Of a DNA stretch of 60,655 nucleotides, positions 1 through 7,800 are shown piece after piece. The notes under the pieces were generated by a model. It saw only the letters and a program-made list of their open reading frames with translations, was not told the DNA's origin and ran no database searches. The stretch covers positions 1-60,655 of the forward strand of contig JAFUNP010000031.1 of the NCBI GenBank assembly GCA_017473015.1. Reading direction: 5' to 3'. Position 1 is the first letter of the stretch; the number at the start of each line of letters is the position of its first letter. The translations under genes were made by a program, and so were the position numbers. This stretch comes from Oscillospiraceae bacterium. Lineage in GTDB: Bacteria > Bacillota > Clostridia > Oscillospirales > Ruminococcaceae.

Positions 1-59
1 GGTAGAGCGCGTGACTGTTAATCACGATGTCGTTGGTTCGAGTCCAACTTGGGGAGCCA
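1..59 (+). tRNA. tRNA-Asn (anticodon GTT), 5' end cut off by the window edge
   Basis: The anticodon stem CGTGA/TCACG closes a 7-nt loop with anticodon GTT. The T arm is GTTGG-TTCGAGT-CCAAC, and the 3' acceptor strand TTGGGGA is followed by discriminator G and an encoded CCA at 57-59. The 5' acceptor strand and part of the D arm lie outside the window. Pieces of this tRNA recur several times in the next 500 bases. Confidence 0.95.
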
Positions 60-63
60 TAAA

Positions 64-99
64 GAGAACGGACACCAAATGGTGCCCGTTTTCTTTTTG
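64..99 (+). terminator. Terminator after tRNA-Asn
   Basis: A stem GAACGG-CACC pairs across AAAT with GGTGCCCGTTTTC and runs into a T tract. Its position directly after the encoded CCA fits a tRNA terminator. Confidence 0.8.
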
Positions 100-136
100 T
101 TTCTGAATTTGTACTCAAATCAATCACAGTGGTTTT

Positions 137-246
137 ATCACGATGGAGTTGGTGAGGAGGAGCACAGCGACGACGAAAGCCGGATTAAGAAAAAGACCTG
201 AATGGTCTTTTTCCCGGCGTGGCCGCTTGCGGCGAGTCCAACTTGG
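137..246 (+). repeat. tRNA-Asn 3'-half copy split in the T loop by a 79-bp insert
   Basis: Bases 137-153 match nucleotides 21-37 of the intact tRNA at 15 of 17 positions (anticodon-stem 3' strand to T-stem 5' strand). Bases 233-246 match nucleotides 39-52 exactly (14 of 14). In the real gene only one base separates the two parts; here about 79 bp with a terminator-like hairpin lie between them. The matching is direct observation; that it is a duplicated and interrupted tRNA is inference. Confidence 0.65.
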
Positions 247-472
247 ATAGTTTTAGGGCGTGGCCCTAGCTTTGCCCGCGCTCCACCATAGCGGGCATTT
301 GCATACGGTCGGCGAATAAATCGCCTTCCGCGGCAAAACAGCTACGCATTTTACTTCGTAAAATGTCGGCGCGAGTCCAACTGTAAAAAATTTGATGTAA
401 TCTGCCTCGAAAAGCAGAAACAGAAAACAACCTGAATGGTCTTTTTTAGGCGTGGCCCTTTAGGGCGACGCC

Positions 473-548
473 CCACCGCAGTGGGGTGTGCAAAGCCGCA
501 ACCGAGCACATAGTGCGAGGCTCTTGGCGGCTTGCTGTCCAACTTGGG
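473..548 (-). repeat. Palindromic core element next to a third tRNA-Asn tail
   Basis: Read on the minus strand, this stretch carries GCCAAGAGCCTCGC, then GCTCGGTTGC, then CCACTGCGGTGG, the same blocks in the same order as two copies beside tRNA-Pro. Bases 537-548 repeat 12 bases of the tRNA-Asn T-arm/acceptor end exactly. The blocks form imperfect hairpins. Confidence 0.7.
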
Positions 549-654
549 ATATATTTGTATTATACGGGCGGATACTATCCGTCGCTATATTATACACCTT
601 AACTATACTGTAATGTGATGATACTGGCATCATCTATACATTTTTGCAATTTTG

Positions 655-672
655 ATACCTTCTTCACAACTT
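655..672 (+). promoter_or_regulatory. Possible response-regulator binding repeats
   Basis: ATACCTT (655) and ACAACTT (666) start 11 bp apart, one helical turn, as is usual for OmpR/PhoB-type direct repeats. The same ACAACTT repeat, again 11 bp apart, precedes the gene at 2862. Binding by the neighbouring regulator is inferred. Confidence 0.35.
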
Positions 673-739
673 GGTAATATCTCTGTGATATGTTAGAATT
701 AAACTAATATATTTACGCTTATATTTACCGGAGAAAGCT

Positions 740-1396
740 ATGGCATACATATTAATCGCAGAAGACGAAGAAGTTATAAATACCCTTATCGCAAAGAATC
801 TCACAATGGTTGGCCACAAGGTTATGCAGACCTACACAGGCACAGACACTCTGGCGGCTATCAACGGCAATGAATTTGACCTTGTACTGCTGGATGTGAT
901 GATGCCAGGCATGAGCGGTTTTGAAGTAAAGCAGAAGCTGGACAAAGACACACCTGTAATTTTTGTTACAGCCAAACAATCTCTCACCGACCAGCTGACA
1001 GGTCTTTCTCTTGGCGCTGATGACTATATCACCAAACCCTTTGATATGCTGGTGCTGCTTGCCCGTGTGGAAAACGTTCTGCGCCGTACAATGAAAAACA
1101 CATCAATTTTCAAAATAAACAACTGTACCATAAATCTCAACAGCCGCAGTGTAAAGGTGGACGATGTGCCTGTTTCTCTTACATTACAGGAGTTCAATCT
1201 GCTGGAAGCACTGGTGCTTAACCGCAACCTTGCACTTTCCAGAGAAAAGCTGATTGAACTGGCGTGGGGGTTTGATTTTGAAGGCGATAACCGCACAGTT
1301 GACGTGCATATACAGAAACTGCGCAAAAAATGCAATCTGGAAAAAGAAATAGCCACAGTTTACAAATATGGTTACAGACTGGAGTATGACAAATGA
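740..1396 (+). CDS. OmpR/PhoB-family response regulator
   Basis: This 218-residue protein is the DNA-binding half of a two-component system. The receiver domain (about 1-115) has the acidic pair E8/D9, the phospho-acceptor D52 in LLDVMMPG, T77 and the conserved K99 before Pro. A winged-helix effector domain fills about 125-215 and ends with the usual NRTVDVHIQKLRKK recognition helix. The ATG follows a GGAG site. Its stop overlaps the start of the histidine kinase by four bases (ATGA), so the two are probably translationally coupled. Targets cannot be read directly, but the three paralogous genes downstream, preceded by phased direct repeats, are the obvious candidates. Confidence 0.95.
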   Translation: MAYILIAEDEEVINTLIAKNLTMVGHKVMQTYTGTDTLAAINGNEFDLVLLDVMMPGMSGFEVKQKLDKDTPVIFVTAKQSLTDQLTGLSLGADDYITKPFDMLVLLARVENVLRRTMKNTSIFKINNCTINLNSRSVKVDDVPVSLTLQEFNLLEALVLNRNLALSREKLIELAWGFDFEGDNRTVDVHIQKLRKKCNLEKEIATVYKYGYRLEYDK

Positions 1397-2793
1397 AGCT
1401 GAACTATCGTCAGAAGCTGTACTTTTATATTCTGATAATCTTTCTGATTTTCTTCAACGGCGGTATATTCTCGGTTGCCGCCATACAGAACAGCAAAAGC
1501 ATAAAGGCTCAACAGGAAAATCTTCTGATACAGAACAACATCGTTCTCCAACAGATTATTTCTGATGTGGAGGTTGTATATTCATCACGCCCACAGAGCA
1601 TACCACTGATTATAAAACAGCATGGCGCACGCCAGAAAGCCAACGGCATTCTGATTCAGGTGGAAACAGATAAAGACGAATATATTTATTCCTCCTTTGA
1701 AGAAAAGCTGGATTTTATCGGCACAGACCCTGCAAAAATCAGCTATAAAATAGATACAGTAGGCGGAGTAAAGACCTTTCTGGCTTACTCCAAGCTGCCT
1801 GCGCCTTTTGACAATTACAACGTAATCACTGGCTTTTCGGTGCAGCCACTGTTTGATGACTGGCACGATACCATCAGCGTTGTTATTGTGCTGTCAGTTA
1901 TATTCTCATTGATTATTTCTGTGGTGCTGTATATTTCACTGGACAGGCTTACAAGACCTCTTATTGCCATCAGCAATGCTGCGGCAAAATTTGGCGAAGG
2001 GGATTACTCTGTCCGCATAAACAAAATATCAAAGGATGAATTGGGAGACACTGCCCGAAATTTCAACCTTATGGCTGACAGAATTACTGACCAGATGAAC
2101 ACTCTGGAAACAATGGCCAATGACAAACAGCGTCTGATTGATGACCTGTCCCACGAAATGCGCACACCGCTTACAGCTATCCGTGGCTATGTGGAATATA
2201 TGCAGGCAGCAAGACTGACTGATGAAGAATATTTCAAAACATTGAACATTATTGACCGTCAGGCATACAGAATGCAGAAATTAAGCGAAGGCGTGCTGTC
2301 CTTTACCCGTCTGCGCAATGAAAATGCAGACCGCACCACACCGGTGAATGTGGCAGGTCTGCTGGCAGATATACAGAAAAGCTATTCTATCAAGGCAAAC
2401 AGGGACAATATTTATCTGTCTGTTTCAGCACCACGGTATCTCACAATCAAAGGTGACAGACTGCTGTTTGAAAGCCTTATCGGCAATTTGGTGGATAATG
2501 CCCTTAACGCCTGCACTGATACAACGATTAAAAGAGTTACCATTTCTGCAAAAACTAAAAACGACAAAGTTGTTATCGAAATGGAAGATACAGGCATAGG
2601 TATGTCCCGTGAAACACTGGAAAATGTTCACAAGCCATTTTTTCGTGCAGACAAATCCCGCAGCCGCCGCCGTGGCGGTGCAGGTCTGGGCGGTGCACTG
2701 TGCAAAGAAATAGCCGATATGTATGATATCGATATTAAATATACATCCCAGCTGGGCAACGGCACGAAAGTTTCTCTCACTTTTACAACTTGA
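1393..2793 (+). CDS. Membrane sensor histidine kinase
   Basis: A 466-residue HAMP-type kinase that should phosphorylate the response regulator encoded just upstream. There are two membrane segments (about 8-30 and 160-182) with an extracytoplasmic sensor region of about 130 residues between them, then a HAMP linker (about 183-236). The phospho-accepting H254 lies in LSHEMRTPLTAIRGY. The ATPase domain shows the N box (LIGNLVDNALNAC), G1 (MEDTGIGM) and G2 (GGAGLGGALC). The sensor region matches no ligand-binding family I recognise. It overlaps the regulator gene by four bases. Confidence 0.95.
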   Translation: MKLNYRQKLYFYILIIFLIFFNGGIFSVAAIQNSKSIKAQQENLLIQNNIVLQQIISDVEVVYSSRPQSIPLIIKQHGARQKANGILIQVETDKDEYIYSSFEEKLDFIGTDPAKISYKIDTVGGVKTFLAYSKLPAPFDNYNVITGFSVQPLFDDWHDTISVVIVLSVIFSLIISVVLYISLDRLTRPLIAISNAAAKFGEGDYSVRINKISKDELGDTARNFNLMADRITDQMNTLETMANDKQRLIDDLSHEMRTPLTAIRGYVEYMQAARLTDEEYFKTLNIIDRQAYRMQKLSEGVLSFTRLRNENADRTTPVNVAGLLADIQKSYSIKANRDNIYLSVSAPRYLTIKGDRLLFESLIGNLVDNALNACTDTTIKRVTISAKTKNDKVVIEMEDTGIGMSRETLENVHKPFFRADKSRSRRRGGAGLGGALCKEIADMYDIDIKYTSQLGNGTKVSLTFTT

Positions 2794-2802
2794 TAACAAC
2801 TT
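2785..2802 (+). promoter_or_regulatory. 11-bp phased direct repeat before the paralog operon
   Basis: ACAACTT occurs at 2785 and 2796, exactly 11 bp apart, spanning the end of the kinase gene. A plausible -10 TATACT lies at 2830-2835, so the repeats would end just upstream of the -35 position, as expected for activation by an OmpR-family regulator. The site is read from sequence; the regulator is inferred. Confidence 0.4.
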
Positions 2803-2861
2803 CTTTCAAATCTCCAAATATCCCACAGTTATACTATGGGTAAATAAAGGAGGAAATTGAT

Positions 2862-3701
2862 ATGAAAAATCTTAAACTTGCAGCAATAACATTAATGCTT
2901 ATAGCCGCCACGGTTTTGTGTGTACTTGGTATGTCCGGCAATGTTGAAACCGGCTGGCAGGAAACAGGAGAAACCGATAACAGCGTGGCAACAGAGCGGA
3001 AAGTCTTCCGGAATGTAAATACAGCTATTGACTATCCCTTTGTAAAACTGGACGAAACCGATAACGAGGAGCTGAAAACATTTTACGGTAGCCATATTTA
3101 TAACTCACGGCCGTTACCAGAAAAATCACTGTCCTATCAGCAGGTGGCCAATATTATGGGGGAAAGCCTTACAATACTTTTTGGTCTGAAAACACAAGAA
3201 GCAAACCCTGCTTCAATTCAATATGAAAACATTGATACAGAAATCGCCTATCCGGTATCTGAAAGGTTTTTCTATTCATATATAATTGAAAAGGGCGATA
3301 ACCCGGCAGACCTGAATAATTACAAGGTTATAAATTGCCTTATTAACCCATACACAGGAGAAATATGGTCCTTGCAGACCTTTGGCAATGTTCATAATCT
3401 CTATGACCAGAGCATAGCTGACGGGTCAACTATTCCTGCAAGAACAGATGTGACAAAGCTGCCATCAAATGTGCATGCAGGAATTGTAGAAGCAGCCACA
3501 GAATTCAGAGCACTTATGTTTGCAGAAGGCGATATTGTTTCATCTGAAATTATATCAATGAGAGTTGATGAAGCACGAAACTGCTATAATGTTCTGCTGA
3601 AATTATCAAACGGAAATGAAATGGAACTGCAGCTTTCCTCTGTGAACAATGCAGATTTCTACCTTGAGGGTGTTTCCATAAGAAAGCAGGCAGACAACTG
3701 A
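2862..3701 (+). CDS. Membrane-anchored PepSY-like protein, paralog 1
   Basis: A 279-residue protein starting with a short basic stretch and a hydrophobic helix (about 5-23), so it is probably exported and anchored. It follows a strong AAGGAGG site. It shares with the next two genes a VETGWQ...NS motif after the helix, a YP[FY] motif, a YQQVANIMGE helix and an NPYTGEI turn. The last resembles the DAxTGEI signature of PepSY-type domains; membership in that superfamily is an inference. No catalytic residues are seen. Its place directly after a two-component system suggests it is a regulated output or an accessory sensor. Confidence 0.75.
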   Translation: MKNLKLAAITLMLIAATVLCVLGMSGNVETGWQETGETDNSVATERKVFRNVNTAIDYPFVKLDETDNEELKTFYGSHIYNSRPLPEKSLSYQQVANIMGESLTILFGLKTQEANPASIQYENIDTEIAYPVSERFFYSYIIEKGDNPADLNNYKVINCLINPYTGEIWSLQTFGNVHNLYDQSIADGSTIPARTDVTKLPSNVHAGIVEAATEFRALMFAEGDIVSSEIISMRVDEARNCYNVLLKLSNGNEMELQLSSVNNADFYLEGVSIRKQADN

Positions 3702-3715
3702 AAATGGTGAGATAT

Positions 3716-4573
3716 ATGAAAAAAGGAAAAATTGCAGTTATTACAGCCTGTGCTGTGGTGCTTATACTTGGTGGAATTATCGGCCTTTCCAAAGTATTTG
3801 AAACCAGCTGGCAGAATGAAAATACTGTGGAGAACAGTCTGGATGCACAAATAATTGAAAATTCAGAAATGAAAATTGACTATCCATATACCATCTCTGA
3901 AAAGTCATTAACTGAAGAAGAATATCCAAATATTATATCTTATCAGGAAGCAGCAAATATCGCAGGCGAAGCTATTCTCTATTTGTCAGGCGTAACTGAA
4001 CATCAAAAAGTGGCTGGCGAAATAGTGCTTAAACAAGAAAAGCATGGATATGAAAAAATGACAGAAGATTATTCCATAATTACAGGAGAAACAATATATA
4101 CAGATGAATATTTGGGGTATTCTTATTCCAATATTATAGATTTAGATTTGTCAAATGAGACATGCCCTAAATATATAAGAATCTATTGTTCGGTTAATGC
4201 AGAAACAGGCGAAATTATCAGTATATTTATCGATGACTATAGCAAATATGGACAGGATTACTATAAGGTTGAAGAACAATTCCCATTGGCTGAAATGAGG
4301 GAGCTTAGTCAAAGTGAAACAGATAATACACTGGACTACATAAATCAAATCGTTGATGTATTGGGCTGGGAGTGCAATCCGGTTGCATATAGCATGGTAG
4401 AAAGAGGCTCTCAGGATGGATTGGTGTATTATGTAAATATCTTATTTGATAATAACAGAATATATGAATTTAAAATAAGCAACGAAGATGGTATCGTTGA
4501 AAAAGGAAGTTTGTTAAGTGTGGACTGGTCCTGGATGCCTGCGGGTGCTTTTGATTTCACATATATTAATTAA
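3716..4573 (+). CDS. Membrane-anchored PepSY-like protein, paralog 2
   Basis: A 285-residue paralog of the preceding protein. I prefer the ATG at 3716 over the in-frame ATG at 3704: it gives the signal-like N-terminus MKKGKIAVITACAVV and leaves GGTGAG as a ribosome site. It carries FETSWQNENT, YQEAANIAGEA and NAETGEI, the same motif order as its neighbours. The first 140 bp, from the shared leader to about residue 41, differ from the next gene at only three positions, while the remaining ectodomain is strongly diverged. Function unknown. Confidence 0.75.
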   Translation: MKKGKIAVITACAVVLILGGIIGLSKVFETSWQNENTVENSLDAQIIENSEMKIDYPYTISEKSLTEEEYPNIISYQEAANIAGEAILYLSGVTEHQKVAGEIVLKQEKHGYEKMTEDYSIITGETIYTDEYLGYSYSNIIDLDLSNETCPKYIRIYCSVNAETGEIISIFIDDYSKYGQDYYKVEEQFPLAEMRELSQSETDNTLDYINQIVDVLGWECNPVAYSMVERGSQDGLVYYVNILFDNNRIYEFKISNEDGIVEKGSLLSVDWSWMPAGAFDFTYIN

Positions 4574-4586
4574 AATGGTGAGATAT

Positions 4587-5567
4587 ATGAAAAAAGGAAA
4601 AATTGCAGTTATTACAGCCTGTGCTGTGGTGCTTATACTTGGTGGAATTATCGGCCTTTCCAAAGTATTTGAAACCAGCTGGCAAAATGAAAACATTGTG
4701 GAGAACAGTCTGAATGTAAATATGGACAACACTACCATCTACAGCAATCTTGAAAATTCAGAATTTGATTATCCTTTTCTTACAGAAGAAGAATGTGTAA
4801 ATAAAAAAGATGATGCAGCTTATATCAGATACAGGGATGCTGTTGACCCACTGTGGAAAAGTCAGCTGAATTGGGCGATTGAAAAACGAGCGAACCGTAA
4901 ATATTATTACCCTGAAGAAGGCATGCTGTCTTTTCAGGAGGTTGCAAATAAATGCGGCGAAATAGCAAAGTATATTGTAGGCTATACCGAACACACAAAG
5001 CTGCCGGCAGTAATAATGTATTATCCTGCTGACAGTAACGAGGGCATATCAAGAGTAAGCAACGGATATGATTTTACGGGTGAACCATATTTTTATTATT
5101 ACTTTTTAAATGAAAATAAAGATAAGGCATTGCAGTTTGTGCTCAATGCAATTACAGGTAAAGTAATAATGATAAATGTTGACGGAGAAATACTTGTCGA
5201 ATATATAGAGGACCTGGACTATTATTACTATTTATCAAAGCCTTCTTCTGAAATTTGTATTGAACTTGATGAACAAACAGAACATGTAATGAATGTACTT
5301 GGAATAAGTAAAAAAATAGTAAAGAGAAACTACTATTTTAATGGTGCAAAATGGCACACTGTATTCAATGGTGGATGCTATGTATACTATACTGAGTCCA
5401 TAATGGATGATGGAGAAGTATTGACTGTAGGTTTTATAACTGATGATAAAGAAACATTCCAGTTCAGCGGCTATTGTACAAAACAGTTTATCAAAAAAAT
5501 TCCTGATGAAGATATAATCTATAAGCATGGGCATCTGACTGACGAAGATGGAAATATTATCAGTTAA
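4587..5567 (+). CDS. Membrane-anchored PepSY-like protein, paralog 3
   Basis: A 326-residue third member of the family, again starting MKKGKIAVITACAVV after a GGTGAG site; an upstream in-frame extension would run into the previous gene and is unlikely. The YRDAVDPLWKSQLNW region is an insertion not present in paralogs 1 and 2. Shared motifs are FETSWQNENI, FQEVANKCGE and NAITGKV. It is separated from paralog 2 by only 13 bases, which supports one transcript. Role unknown; an anchored extracytoplasmic domain is the only safe statement. Confidence 0.75.
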   Translation: MKKGKIAVITACAVVLILGGIIGLSKVFETSWQNENIVENSLNVNMDNTTIYSNLENSEFDYPFLTEEECVNKKDDAAYIRYRDAVDPLWKSQLNWAIEKRANRKYYYPEEGMLSFQEVANKCGEIAKYIVGYTEHTKLPAVIMYYPADSNEGISRVSNGYDFTGEPYFYYYFLNENKDKALQFVLNAITGKVIMINVDGEILVEYIEDLDYYYYLSKPSSEICIELDEQTEHVMNVLGISKKIVKRNYYFNGAKWHTVFNGGCYVYYTESIMDDGEVLTVGFITDDKETFQFSGYCTKQFIKKIPDEDIIYKHGHLTDEDGNIIS

Positions 5568-5685
5568 AGAAAATTTTCCTTTATTGTGACAAAATTGCAG
5601 TTGGTTCAATTGCAAGAATAGTATAGTAGAGGTGTTTAGAGAGTACAGAAGGAAATAAAGCTGTCAGCAATAATATATATAACTA

Positions 5686-5713
5686 TTGACAAAATAAAAA
5701 AACATGATATAAT
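5686..5713 (+). promoter_or_regulatory. Promoter of the 5S rRNA
   Basis: TTGACA (5686-5691) and TATAAT (5708-5713) are separated by 16 bp, both perfect consensus hexamers, about 30 bp before the 5S start. Confidence 0.85.
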
Positions 5714-5743
5714 ATATAAGCTTGATTATTCAGGCGTTATCAA

Positions 5744-5860
5744 ATCAGTGCTGACAGCGCTCAGGTTCCACCTGTTCCCATGCCGAACACAGAAGTTAAA
5801 CTGAGTAGTGCCGAAAATACTTGGATGGAGACGTCCCGGGAAGATAGGGAAGTGCTGGTA
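5744..5860 (+). rRNA. rrf: 5S ribosomal RNA, stand-alone
   Basis: The highly conserved loop CCTGTTCCCATGCCGAACAC followed by AGAAGTTAA is present. Helix II forms between GCTCAG and CTGAGT, and helix I between ATCAGTGCT and AGTGCTGGT, which sets the ends at about 117 nt. No 16S or 23S gene lies in the window. The gene has its own consensus promoter and a strong terminator, so it is an isolated 5S locus rather than part of an rrn operon here. Confidence 0.95.
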
Positions 5861-5864
5861 CATC

Positions 5865-5900
5865 ACCCGGTCTTGAAAAAGACCGGGTATTTTTAATTTT
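5865..5900 (+). terminator. Terminator of the 5S rRNA
   Basis: ACCCGGTCTT pairs with AAGACCGGGT over a 4-nt loop, followed by a T-rich tail. Confidence 0.9.
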
Positions 5901-5915
5901 TCAGCAAATAAAAAT

Positions 5916-5940
5916 CCCCTGACTGCATGTAGTCAGGGGG
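5916..5940. terminator. Second hairpin after 5S
   Basis: CCCCTGACT pairs with AGTCAGGGG over GCATGT. The flanking A-rich and T-containing tails are modest, so it may be a backup or remnant terminator. Between this and the next gene I see only AT-rich promoter-like sequence. Confidence 0.5.
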
Positions 5941-6133
5941 TTCTTATGGTTAATAAAAACGCATCAATCTGTATGAGTTTATTATACTCCTGTTCTGAGG
6001 TTATCTCAATGGCAAATAATTGTTTGCGGTAGCATTTAAATGTTGATGTTATTTATGAAAAATAGCCTTTATTTATTGCGTAAATTGTTATATAATAAAA
6101 TATTATAATGGATAACTATGCGAGGTATATACA

Positions 6134-6826
6134 ATGCTTTACAACTGTGTTCTTCTGGATTTTGACGAAACTCTGGTGTCTTTCAAAGAAAGCGAAACTC
6201 TGTCTATCACAAAGGTATACAACAAATATGGCGTTCCTGCCACAGAGGAAAATATTCAGCTTTATCACGAAGAAAACGAAAGATTATGGCGTGAATTTGA
6301 AAAAGGAAATATCAAAAAGAAAGATATTCAGAAAAACAGATTCAACAAAGTTGTGGAAACTTTTGGTCTGAAAGCTGGCATGGCTGACCAGATGAACAGG
6401 GATTATGTTAACTATCTGAAAAACAGTGCTATCCTGTTTGACGGTGCAATTGAGTTTCTGGAGGATATTGAAGACCATGTGACAATTGCCATAGTTACAA
6501 ACGGTATCGAAGCTGTACAGCAGAACCGACTGAAACTCAGCCGCGTAATCGACTTTGCTGACGGTGTGTTCACTTCCGAAAAGATGGGTTACAACAAACC
6601 GGATAAACGCATTTTTCTCAATGCCCTGAAAACACTGGGTATTGAAAATCACAAAAAGGTGCTGGTTGTAGGTGATAATCTGCAGTCTGATATCAAAGGC
6701 GGCATCAATGCCGGTCTGGACACCTGCTGGGTAAACTTTGAAAATGTGGAAAACACCACAAATATAAAACCAAAATATACAGCATATGACTTCACACAGC
6801 TGAAAAACATTATATTGGGAGAATAA
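6134..6826 (+). CDS. YjjG-family HAD hydrolase (noncanonical pyrimidine nucleotidase)
   Basis: A 230-residue haloacid dehalogenase-type phosphatase. Motif I is DFDETL with nucleophile D9 and acid D11; motif II is VTNG; the motif III lysine sits in YNKPDKRIF; motif IV is VVGDNLQSDIKGG. The all-helical cap after residue 15, with LWREFEKGNIKKKD, resembles YjjG, which removes phosphate from pyrimidine nucleoside monophosphates and helps clear unusual ones. The exact substrate is not readable. GAGGT precedes the ATG by eight bases. It begins a tightly spaced same-strand run that extends to the Nudix gene. Confidence 0.85.
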   Translation: MLYNCVLLDFDETLVSFKESETLSITKVYNKYGVPATEENIQLYHEENERLWREFEKGNIKKKDIQKNRFNKVVETFGLKAGMADQMNRDYVNYLKNSAILFDGAIEFLEDIEDHVTIAIVTNGIEAVQQNRLKLSRVIDFADGVFTSEKMGYNKPDKRIFLNALKTLGIENHKKVLVVGDNLQSDIKGGINAGLDTCWVNFENVENTTNIKPKYTAYDFTQLKNIILGE

Positions 6827-6827
6827 T

Positions 6828-7766
6828 ATGGATATTATCAGAAAAGAATTTTCATTTCCATCCGATAACGGCATAAACACTGTGCGTGGTGTAAAATATC
6901 TGCCGGCAGATGGCAGCTGTAAAGCTGTATTGCATATTTCCCACGGTATGGTGGAGCATTACGACAGATATGAAGATTTTATGACCTTTATGGCGCAGAA
7001 TGGCTTTGCTGTTTATATGCATGACCATATAGGCCATAAGCACAGCGTGGACAGTGATGACCAGCTGGGGTACTTTGCCAAAGAAGAAGGCTATAAATGC
7101 ATTCTTGCAGACCTGTATCACACAGCGCTGATGGCAAAAGAAGAAAACCCGGGCAAAAAATATTTCCTGCTGGGCCACAGTATGGGGTCTTTTTATGCCA
7201 GGGTGTTTGCTTCACAGTATACTGATATAATTGACGGTGTGCTGATTTCCGGCACAGGCGGCCCAAATAAAGCAGCGGCCATGGGCGGCAAAATTGTGCG
7301 CCTGCTGATTAAGCTGAAAGGCGACAGACACCGTTCTGAATTTGTGAACAATATGGCTTTCGGCTCATATCTTGCCAAAATCGAAAATCCAAGAACACAA
7401 AAAGACTGGATTACCCGTGACGAAGCCATTGTTGATAAATATGTGGCAGACAAATACACACAGTTTATATTTACACTTAGCGGCTTCCGCGACCTGATGG
7501 ATATTATTGGCCTGTCAAATGATGAAAACACCTTTAAAAATACTTCTGACAGCCTGCCGGTTTACATATTCTCAGGCTCTATGGACCCTGTTGGTGACTA
7601 TGGCATTGGAATTATGAATGTAGTGGACGGCTACAAATCCGCCGGCTGTACTGATGTGCAGGTAAAAATCTATGAAGGCGGCCGTCACGAAATGCTGAAC
7701 GAACTGAACCGCCGGGAAGTTTATGATGATGTGCTTGCGTGGCTGGAAAGCAAAGCTCAGGCATAA
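6828..7766 (+). CDS. Alpha/beta hydrolase, monoacylglycerol lipase/lysophospholipase-like (S33 type)
   Basis: A 312-residue cytosolic serine hydrolase. The nucleophile S118 lies in GHSMG, the acid is probably D253 in SGSMDPVG, and the base is H287 in GGRHEML. The N-terminal ISHGMVEHYDRYEDF motif is typical of the serine aminopeptidase S33 (Hydrolase_4) group, which includes monoglyceride lipases and lysophospholipases. Only one base separates it from the phosphatase gene upstream, and GGGAG lies in that gene's end. Substrate unknown. Confidence 0.85.
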   Translation: MDIIRKEFSFPSDNGINTVRGVKYLPADGSCKAVLHISHGMVEHYDRYEDFMTFMAQNGFAVYMHDHIGHKHSVDSDDQLGYFAKEEGYKCILADLYHTALMAKEENPGKKYFLLGHSMGSFYARVFASQYTDIIDGVLISGTGGPNKAAAMGGKIVRLLIKLKGDRHRSEFVNNMAFGSYLAKIENPRTQKDWITRDEAIVDKYVADKYTQFIFTLSGFRDLMDIIGLSNDENTFKNTSDSLPVYIFSGSMDPVGDYGIGIMNVVDGYKSAGCTDVQVKIYEGGRHEMLNELNRREVYDDVLAWLESKAQA

Positions 7767-7800
7767 CTGTAGACCGAAAGGCAAAAGATATATATTTATT

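Larger units (their letters stand above)
100..739. other. Gene-free hairpin-rich stretch with broken tRNA-Asn copies
   Basis: No convincing gene is seen. The stretch holds a partial tRNA-Asn copy split by an insert (137-153 and 233-246), further tRNA-Asn tails at 372-382 and 537-548, and many hairpins. Examples are a perfect 9-bp stem with a TGAAT loop at about 192-214, a GCCCGC/GCGGGC stem near 275-297, a CATTTTAC/GTAAAATG stem near 348-365 and a CCCCACCGCAGTGGGG palindrome at 471-486. A block shared with the tRNA-Pro locus lies at 473-528. The last 190 bases are AT-rich and presumably hold the promoter of the following response regulator gene. Confidence 0.7.

Noticed and set aside
351..542. 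Open frame of 63 codons on the minus strand in the tRNA-Asn repeat stretch
   Set aside because: It lies over hairpins and tRNA tails, has no ribosome site and a composition set by the repeats.
100..548. Attachment site of an integrated island or phage at tRNA-Asn
   Set aside because: Several short tails occur within 500 bp and there is no integrase or cargo; a single attR would be expected.
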